From contig NZ_JAXQNP010000002.1 of NCBI RefSeq assembly GCF_034427435.1, forward strand, positions 310,001 through 374,000: a DNA stretch of 64,000 nucleotides, read 5' to 3'. This DNA comes from Nitrospirillum sp034427435 (GTDB lineage Bacteria > Pseudomonadota > Alphaproteobacteria > Azospirillales > Azospirillaceae). Below, piece after piece: positions 54,224-64,000 of this stretch. The position numbers were made by a program, and so were the translations under genes. Numbering within the stretch: position 1 is the first letter of the stretch; each line of letters starts with the position of its first letter. The notes below the pieces were generated by a model that did no database searches, was not told the DNA's origin, and saw only the letters and a program-made list of their open reading frames with translations.

Positions 54224-54418
54224 ATGTCCACCCTGGAACTGGATCCCGCCTTCGTCGCCGCCTGCGAAGCGCATGGGCTGGACCCGCAGAAGACCAACAT
54301 GTTCCTGCTGGAATGCGCCGTTCAGGGCCGCGAGCCGTCCAAGGTCTCCATGTTCGAGCTGGACCGCCAGCCGTCCGAACTGTGGGCCAAGGTGCGCAAG
54401 CTGAACCGCGCCGCCTGA
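54224..54418 (+). CDS. Small conserved-looking protein, 64 aa
   Basis: MSTLELDPAFVAACEAHGLD, then a compact acidic/basic helical protein ending KVRKLNRAA. GAGAG ribosome site and a strong terminator directly after. High third-position GC supports coding. Family not recognised; no membrane segment. Confidence 0.7.
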   Translation: MSTLELDPAFVAACEAHGLDPQKTNMFLLECAVQGREPSKVSMFELDRQPSELWAKVRKLNRAA

Positions 54419-54443
54419 TCCACGTCTTGATCTTGTTGGAGGA

Positions 54444-54477
54444 AGCCGCCGGGCCGACAGGCCCAGGCGGCTTTTTT
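54444..54477 (+). terminator. Bidirectional terminator
   Basis: AGCCGCC / GGCGGCT stem with inner GGCC/GGCC, then TTTTTT on the + strand. The minus strand copy has A residues before it and overlaps the end of the convergent gene at 54477. Confidence 0.85.
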
Positions 54478-56164
54478 CATGGGTGCCGCATCGCGTCATC
54501 CAGCGCGACAGCCACCCGGGCCAGGACGCCGTACCAATCCCCGGGGGTCTCCTGCCGGAACTGGCGCAGGGTGGGATACCACGGACTGTCATCGCGGTCG
54601 CGCAGCCAACGCCAGTCGGAATCGAAGCGGTTCAACAACCACACCGGACGGCCGAGCGCCCCGGCGAGATGCACGACGGAGGTGTCGACGCTGATCACCA
54701 GGTCCATCGCCTGGATCAGCGCGGCGGTATCGGCGAAGTCCGTGACGTCGCCCATACGGTCGAGGACACCCGCCGGCAGGCCGCCGTTGGCGTCCGGATC
54801 CTTCTGCAGGCTGTGGAACTCCACCCCCGGACAGGCGGCCACCAGCGAGTCGACCTGCGCCCGGGTCAGGGAACGGCGGCGGTCGACCTTGTAGGTGGGA
54901 TTGCCGGCCCAAACCAGGCCGACGCGCAGCCGGCCCGGCGCGGCGGCCGGCGCCACCGGCGCCTTAAGACAGGGCACCGCCACCGGCGCCTCAAGATAGG
55001 GCACCACCGCCGGCACCGTCTCCAGCCGCGTGTCCAGGGCCAGGGGCAGGCTCATGAGCGGGCAGTGCAGGTCGAAAGCCGGCAGGGGCGCCCCCGGGGA
55101 ACGATCTCAACCTGCCCCACGGCCGTCAGGGCGGGGGCGGCCCGCAGCAGCCGCAGCAGCGGGCGTGGCACCTCCACCACCACCCGCCGGCAGCGGGCCG
55201 CCGCCAGGGGGATGTAGCGGCAGAACTGGATGGTGTCGCCATAGCCCTGCTCGGCATGCAGCAGCACGGTGGCGTCGCCCGCGTCCTCCCCCCGCCAGGT
55301 CTTCTGGGTGAAGGGACGGCGGTGGGGGCGGAAATCGGGACTGGCCCAGCGCCACTCATAGGCCGCCCAGCCACGGGCATAGTCGCCCAGGCCCAGCCAG
55401 GCCAGGCCCAGGTTATAGCGGGCCTCGGCATAGCGGGGGTCGATCGCCAGGGCCGCCTGATAGCAGGCGATGGCCTCGTCCATGTCGCCCAGGGCCTTGC
55501 ACGCGCTGCCCAGGTTGTTGTGCGCCTCCACCAGTTGGGGATTGAAGGCCAGAGCGGCGCGATAGCAGGCCATGGCCTCGGCCACCTGCCCCCGTTCCAG
55601 CAGCACATTGCCCAGGTTGTAATGGGCCTCGGGATAGGCGGGCTTGATGTCCAAGGCCTGGCGATAGGCGGCCTCGGCACCCTCCAGGTCGTCGCGCTGG
55701 CGCAGCGCGTTGCCCAGGTTGCTGTGCGCCTCGGCGAAGGTGGGGCGCAGGGTCAAGGCCTGGCGATACTCCGCCTCCGCCTCCTCCCAGCGGCCATGAT
55801 GGCGCAGGACGTTGCCCAGGTTGCTGTGGGCGTCGGCATTGTCGGGACGCAGGGCGATGGCCCGCCGGTAGGCGCCCTCCGCCGCGTCCAGACGGCCCAG
55901 CTTGGCCAGGGCGATGCCAAGGTTGCCGTGCATGGCGCTGTCATCCGGCTTCAGCGCGATGGCCTCGCCGATCAACTCGGCGGCGATGGCGGACTGACCC
56001 CGCGCCTGGGCCACCAGGCCCAGCACATGCAGGAAGGCTGGCTGGCGCGGATCCCGCGACAGGATGCGCCGGCAGGCGCTTTCCACCCCGGCCAGATCGC
56101 CGGCCTGGAAGCGGGCGACGACGTGGTTGTAATCGACGGTGCTGATTTCCCGGCCCCTTCCCAA
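54477..56164 (-). pseudogene. TPR-repeat glycosyltransferase-like protein, split by a frameshift
   Basis: 55052-56164 (TTG start) encodes about nine TPR units with the repeated AHxNLGNxLxxxG pattern, then GYGDTIQFCRYIPLAAAR. 54477-55055 continues with GRLRVGLVWAGNPTYKVDRRRSL, VISVDTSVVHLAGALGRPVWLL and SPWYPTLRQFRQ, a GT9/heptosyltransferase-like domain common behind bacterial TPR arrays. Adding one C (plus strand) to the C5 run at 55091-55095 joins them as IVPRGAPLPAFDLHCPLMSL. The full protein is about 560 aa and probably glycosylates a protein or surface glycan. A short 9-residue tandem duplication (VPYLEAPVA/VPCLKAPVA) lies in the linker. Confidence 0.82.
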
Positions 56165-56216
56165 TGTCCTCGGAGGTTACACGGGGCCAAGCGGGTGAAA
56201 CGGGCGCACAAATGCG

Positions 56217-56246
56217 AAAAGGCCACCCCATTTGGGGTGGCCTTTT
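56217..56246 (-). terminator. Terminator of the rRNA operon
   Basis: AAAAGGCCACCCC-ATTT-GGGGTGGCCTTTT, a perfect 9-bp GC stem flanked by A/T runs on both sides, about 90 nt after the 3' end of 23S. Active in both directions. Confidence 0.88.
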
Positions 56247-56333
56247 GCGATCTTGTGATGAGGTCTTGAATAAACCCGTGTATCGCACCGGGCGTCAGCG
56301 CACGGGATTACCGTTGCGCGCGGCGCCGTTAAG

Positions 56334-59092
<2,759 letters not shown>

Positions 59093-59293
59093 CTCCCGGC
59101 GCCACGCGCAAGGGCAAGCCCGTGCGGTGTCGTCAGTTGGCCTGGTGCGTTTACGATAGATCGACCGTCTGAATACTTCAGACAACCGACCCCTCGGTTT
59201 AAACTCAAGACCTCATTCACAATGTCCAAGAACCGGCCAGCTTCCGATGAAGCTGACTGATCTCCTGCCGGAGCTATTCTGTTCGCTTGAAAA

Positions 59294-59444
59294 ACGCGTG
59301 TGGTCGGTAGACCTGGCGGCGACCTACTCTCCCACGTCTTAAGACGCAGTACCATTGGCGCTGGGGGATTTCACGGCCGAGTTCGGGATGGGATCGGGTG
59401 TATTCACCCCCGCTATGACCACCAGATCAACCGGCCACACGCGT
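59294..59444 (-). other. Extended precursor stem enclosing the 5S rRNA
   Basis: The sequences just outside the 5S (59294-59311 and 59427-59444) are complementary over about 18 bp with two mismatches and extend 5S helix I. ACGCGTGTGG pairs with CCACACGCGT at the outer end. This looks like a dedicated processing stem. Confidence 0.7.
59312..59426 (-). rRNA. 5S ribosomal RNA (between 16S and 23S)
   Basis: About 115 nt on the minus strand: CTGGTGGTCATAGCGGGGG at the 5' end, the conserved CCCGATCCCATCCCGAACTC loop B/C region and GGGAGAGTAGGTCGCCGCCAGG at the 3' end. Intact. In nearly all bacteria 5S is the last rRNA of the operon; here it is the second. Confidence 0.96.
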
Positions 59445-59473
59445 CAAACGCCAGCGTAGAGCCGGCGTTTGAC
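59443..59473 (-). repeat. Hairpin in the 16S-5S spacer
   Basis: GTCAAACGCC / GGCGTTTGAC with an 11-nt loop. It may be part of rRNA processing. The 16S-5S spacer (59427-59546) holds no tRNA. Confidence 0.55.
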
Positions 59474-59540
59474 CATGCGATCAGAATATTTCGAGAGGAG
59501 ATACGCAGACGGCGGCACACGCCATCCGAACTCCGGATCA

Positions 59541-61045
<1,505 letters not shown>

Positions 61046-61816
61046 CAATGCGGTATCTCATCGGCCTCGCGACCAACAAGAACCTCGACGGAAACCAACC
61101 GTAGTCGGCACCTAAACCCAAGTCCGTTCCTGTATCCCCAATCGCTCAGGGATCATTTCAGAGCATGTATTTAAGATACGTGGACGAGGCTGGTTGCCTT
61201 TTTTGCGATCCAGATCGCAATGTCGGCACCGCCGCCCGCGTATCCCTTCTCGAATTCCGTTCACTTGTCCAAGAGCCTGGCGCCGCTCGCGGCGCCGGAC
61301 GACCGAACCGGCATCAGCCGGCGCCTCGTCGTCGTTTCATCGTGCGGCGTTCACCGCGTCGATGGCCAAACATCTAATCGCTCATCGCGTCGCCGTCAAG
61401 TATCTTTTTTCGTCGTCGTCGATTTTTTCAAATCAACGTCAGCGCCACAGATACAGAACAGAGGCCCATGCTCGAGCTTGGCGCGAATTAGCCATCTAAA
61501 CAGGACGAACTTTAAAATTCGCCTAGCGTTGACCATTCGCAACAAGCGCCATTTCATTGGCCGATGCAGCGTTAGATGCTTTCACTTTTTCGAGAACCAT
61601 GCCGCATTTATTTGCGGCGCCTGACCGGCTGTTCGGCTGCTACGCAACCAACCGTGGGCCAGGGCGGCGGGTTATAGGGGAAGGCCTGGGGGCTGTAAAG
61701 CGCTTTCTTCGCCCTTTTGGCGGGCGCGACGCCGAAGGCTGCCTTGTGGGAATTCGGGACGTCGGCGGCTTGAATTATGGTCGCGCCCGCCGGTCGGGCG
61801 GCAGGGGCGCGGAGGC
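61046..61816 (-). other. rRNA operon leader and promoter region
   Basis: 771 bp between the 16S 5' end and the next gene, less GC-rich than its surroundings and with no convincing ORF. It should hold the rrn promoters, upstream activator sites and the leader with antitermination signals. Confidence 0.6.
61371..61399 (-). promoter_or_regulatory. Candidate sigma-70 promoter of the rRNA operon
   Basis: On the minus strand TTGACG (61399-61394) is followed after 17 nt by TAGATG (61376-61371), with an A-rich stretch just upstream of the -35. It lies about 325 nt before 16S. The -10 is a weak match, so others may exist. Confidence 0.45.
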
Positions 61817-62371
61817 TCAGGCGCTTTGGCGCTTGGCGGCGAAGGTCGGGGTTTCCGACAGGTCGCCCTCGTGCGGCAGCACGTCCAGGACTTCATAGCC
61901 CTGGGAGGCCGGGAACCGCAGCTGGGCCTTGCGCCGCGCCCGGGTGAGGTCGCTGGCGAAGAAGAAGAAGTAGCGCCCCTCCTCCCACAGCTTGACCACG
62001 CGGGTGGGTTCCATGGGCAGGCCCTCGGCGCGGCGGATCAGGACGATCCAGCCGGTCTCCTGCAAGCCGCGGCGCTCATCCGTCACCATGATGCGGCGGT
62101 CCACCGACTCCAGGGCGTTCACCTGGTCCGTCAGGCCCTTCACATGGTTGGTCAGTTCCGTCGATTCCACGTGGTCAGCGGCGCTGGTGAGCCGCTGGGA
62201 GAGGCTTTCGCGCGCCAGTGTGCGTACCTGCTGGCTCAGCACGTAACGCCGGCGCTGCAGGTCCTTGATGTTGCGCCGCGTGCGCTTGATCTGGCGCTGC
62301 GCCTTCTGAAAGGCCGGCTTCACCCCGATCAGGACGATCATCACGCCCAGGACGATACCGAACCAATTCAT
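61817..62371 (-). CDS. Membrane-anchored coiled-coil protein, unknown (second of pair)
   Basis: 184 aa. N-terminal membrane span (NWFGIVLGVMIVLIGVKPAF), then a basic coiled coil (about 22-90: QKAQRQIKRTRRNIKDLQRRR...LTNHVKGLTDQVNALESVDRR), then a small domain (GWIVLIRRAEG, RVVKLWEEGRYFFFFASDL). Its start overlaps the stop of the upstream gene by 4 nt. Family not recognised. Confidence 0.75.
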   Translation of the reverse strand: MNWFGIVLGVMIVLIGVKPAFQKAQRQIKRTRRNIKDLQRRRYVLSQQVRTLARESLSQRLTSAADHVESTELTNHVKGLTDQVNALESVDRRIMVTDERRGLQETGWIVLIRRAEGLPMEPTRVVKLWEEGRYFFFFASDLTRARRKAQLRFPASQGYEVLDVLPHEGDLSETPTFAAKRQSA

Positions 62372-62964
62372 GGTGCGGCCTCCAGCGGCATGGTGGCCGG
62401 GTCGGTCAGAGCCACTTCGGTGGGCAGGGCCTGGGCATGGGTGACCTTGAAGCCCAAGGTTCGGGGGAAGGCGCGCTCAAACTCCAGCCGCGCCTCCTCC
62501 ATGTTGCCGGCCCAGATGTGCACCGGCACGGGCCGGGCCCAACTGCTGTCAAAGAAGGCATGCCGCTCCCCCCGCTTCACCTGATGGGAGACGGAGCTGT
62601 TCATCGCCAGGAATTCAAAGGGCCGGTTGGGCAGCAGCTCATGCCCCAGGACGCGCACGAAGCGATGGGGCGACGCCTCCAGCTCCCGCACCTTCTTCTT
62701 GAGCTGGGCTTCCTGCCGCTGGGTGGAGAACAGGACGGTGGCGGCGCCGGCGGCGGTGCTCTTGCGCGCCTCCACCCGTTCGGAGAGGCCGTTGGCCAGG
62801 CGGGCGTAGCGAGCCAAGCGCTGGCGCAGGCCGCTGACGTCGGCCATATGCTCCAGCACCATGCCATAGACATGGGCCACCAGGGATACGAGCACGCTGA
62901 TCCCGGCCGTGGCCAGGAAAACGAAAAGCCCGAACTCCACTATGGCGATCACGCCTTCGCCCAC
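62368..62964 (-). CDS. Membrane-anchored coiled-coil protein, unknown (first of pair)
   Basis: 198 aa. One N-terminal membrane span (GLFVFLATAGISVLVSLVAHVYG), a helical coiled-coil stretch (about 40-95) and a C-terminal domain with FEFLAMNSSVSHQVKRGERHAFFDSSWARPVPVHIWAGNMEEARLEFERAFP. It has the same layout as its downstream partner (span, coiled coil, small domain), so the two may form a hetero-oligomer at the inner membrane. Family not recognised. Confidence 0.75.
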   Translation of the reverse strand: MGEGVIAIVEFGLFVFLATAGISVLVSLVAHVYGMVLEHMADVSGLRQRLARYARLANGLSERVEARKSTAAGAATVLFSTQRQEAQLKKKVRELEASPHRFVRVLGHELLPNRPFEFLAMNSSVSHQVKRGERHAFFDSSWARPVPVHIWAGNMEEARLEFERAFPRTLGFKVTHAQALPTEVALTDPATMPLEAAP

Positions 62965-63074
62965 CCCGACGCCCCCAAGGTCATGTTCTCGGATAGCAAT
63001 ACTTTAAATTATCCGGAAGCGTCGGCAAGCGATTATTTGAACCGGCCACTATAGTTAATGGCCGGTTCACGCCA

Positions 63075-64000
63075 CTACATGAACAGCGCTTCCTTTTCCA
63101 ATCCCTTGTATAGTCCGGCCACCTGGGCACCATAGCCGTTGAATATCTGCGTAGGCACCGACTCGTTACTTCCCAGCAGACGTTCCCGCGCCTGGGACCA
63201 GCGGGGGTGGGGCACGGCCGGATTGACGTTGGCCCAGAAGCCGTACTCGTCGGCGTTCAGCAGCGCCCAGAAGGTCTTGGGCCGCTTGTCGGTGAAGCTG
63301 ATCCGCACCACCGACTTCACCGACTTGAAGCCGTACTTCCACGGCAGGGTCAGGCGCAGCGGCGCGCCGTTCTGCGCCTGCAGCGGCTTGCCGTAAAGGC
63401 CGGTGGACAGGAAAGCCAGCTCGTTCGTCGCCTCCGCCATGGTCAGGCCCTCGACATAGGGCCAGGGGTAGAAGGGCTGGCGCAGGCCCGGCGCCGGATA
63501 GGTGTCCCGGCCGAAGGTTTGCAGTTCCACATAGGTGGCCGAGGATAGAGGCTTGGCGAACGCCACCAGCTTGGCCAGGGGGAAGCCCATCCACGGCACG
63601 GCCATGGCCCAGGCCTCGACACAGCGGTGACGGTACAGCCGTTCCTCCACCGGCATGGCCTTCAGCAAGTCGTCGATGCCCAGGGTCATGGGCTTTTCCA
63701 CCAAGCCGTCGATGCGCACCGTCCAGGGCCGCAGCGGCATCTTCTGCGCCGCCGACACCACGTCCTTGGACGTGCCGAACTCATAGAAGTTGTTGTAGCT
63801 GGTGGCGGCCGCCTCCGGTGTCACGGCCCGATCCAGGGTGTAGTCGGGATTGCGGACGGGCGCGTCGGCGGCCAAGGCGCCCCGGCCACCCAAGGCCAAG
63901 CCGCCGGCGATGGCGCCGGCCCCCGCCATCACGGCGCGGCGGTTGATGTAGGTCGATTCGGGCGTCGCCGCCGACTCCGGCAATTCCCAGTCTCGCTTGG
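63075..64000 (-). CDS. msrP: Protein-methionine-sulfoxide reductase catalytic subunit MsrP (5' end outside window)
   Basis: Periplasmic molybdopterin enzyme that reduces methionine sulfoxide in envelope proteins, with electrons from membrane MsrQ. At least 308 codons are visible; the frame continues past the right edge (KRDWELPESAATPE), so a TTG at 63983 is not the true start. Tat signal STYINRRAVMAGAGAIAGGLALG, Mo-coordinating Cys in YRHRCVEAWAMAVPW, and GAPLRLTLPWKYGFKSVKSVVRI typical of the family. msrQ is not seen downstream (63074 to 62965 is non-coding). Confidence 0.94.
   Translation of the reverse strand, partial: KRDWELPESAATPESTYINRRAVMAGAGAIAGGLALGGRGALAADAPVRNPDYTLDRAVTPEAAATSYNNFYEFGTSKDVVSAAQKMPLRPWTVRIDGLVEKPMTLGIDDLLKAMPVEERLYRHRCVEAWAMAVPWMGFPLAKLVAFAKPLSSATYVELQTFGRDTYPAPGLRQPFYPWPYVEGLTMAEATNELAFLSTGLYGKPLQAQNGAPLRLTLPWKYGFKSVKSVVRISFTDKRPKTFWALLNADEYGFWANVNPAVPHPRWSQARERLLGSNESVPTQIFNGYGAQVAGLYKGLEKEALFM

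Noticed and set aside
63075..63983. TTG at 63983 as the msrP start
   Set aside because: The frame stays open to the window edge with plausible MsrP N-terminal residues, so the true start is outside the window.

Overview
The window is high-GC alphaproteobacterial chromosome. The evidence is the rRNA, a CtrA-type TTAA-N7-TTAA box, a sigma-EcfG-type GGAAC-N17-CGTT promoter, PHB genes (phaR, phaE-like, phaC), a GH17-GT2 beta-glucan synthase and the block proA-nadD-rsfS-rlmH ... gpmI-envC-ctpA-DUF610. An Azospirillales/Rhodospirillales member (Azospirillum or Nitrospirillum-like) is my inference from gene content, not a database result.

Layout. 1-3.1 kb: 5' part of a chemotaxis receptor and a Tat-exported GH1 beta-glucosidase. 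3.4-6.2 kb: sulfate ABC transporter cysT-cysW-cysA without its binding protein. 6.3-9.3 kb: proA, nadD, rsfS, rlmH. 9.4-15.1 kb: an accessory stretch (flavodoxin-like, MgtC/DUF4010, an exported unknown, and rocD + ArgZ/DDAH-like hydrolase + Lrp regulator, a probable arginine-to-glutamate route). 15.4-21.2 kb: gpmI, envC (frameshifted), ctpA, DUF610 deacetylase. 21.2-21.8 kb: ParE/ParD toxin-antitoxin pair. 22-27.7 kb: DJ-1/PfpI, CurA-like reductase, PHB genes, GST, HIT protein. 28-34.5 kb: GH17-GT2 glucan synthase, SnoaL-like, GH27 alpha-galactosidase, DSP phosphatase, small exported protein. 34.8-44.2 kb: exported Pro/Ala-rich protein, DUF1194, mutY, DUF721, two DsbA-like oxidoreductases, smc. 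44.3-48.2 kb: lipoprotein, CBS protein, GST, DUF3034 and an exported truncated haemoglobin. 48.8-54 kb: prkA-yeaH-spoVR stress operon behind a candidate EcfG promoter (spoVR frameshifted). 54-56 kb: small protein and a frameshifted TPR/glycosyltransferase gene. 56.2-61.1 kb: rRNA operon on the minus strand. 61.8-64 kb: two coupled membrane/coiled-coil unknowns and msrP, cut by the window end.

Three things stand out. (1) Four copies (about 12.8, 22.7, 31.5 and 36.3 kb) of a roughly 130-nt intergenic repeat fold into the same series of hairpins, with clear compensatory base changes; each lies just after a stop codon, in the same orientation relative to that gene. (2) The rRNA operon reads 16S-5S-23S, not 16S-23S-5S, with no spacer tRNA; the 5S sits in its own long processing stem and the terminator follows 23S. 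(3) Three genes (envC, spoVR, TPR-glycosyltransferase) are each broken by what looks like one missing C in a C-run, which suggests sequencing undercalls rather than true pseudogenes.
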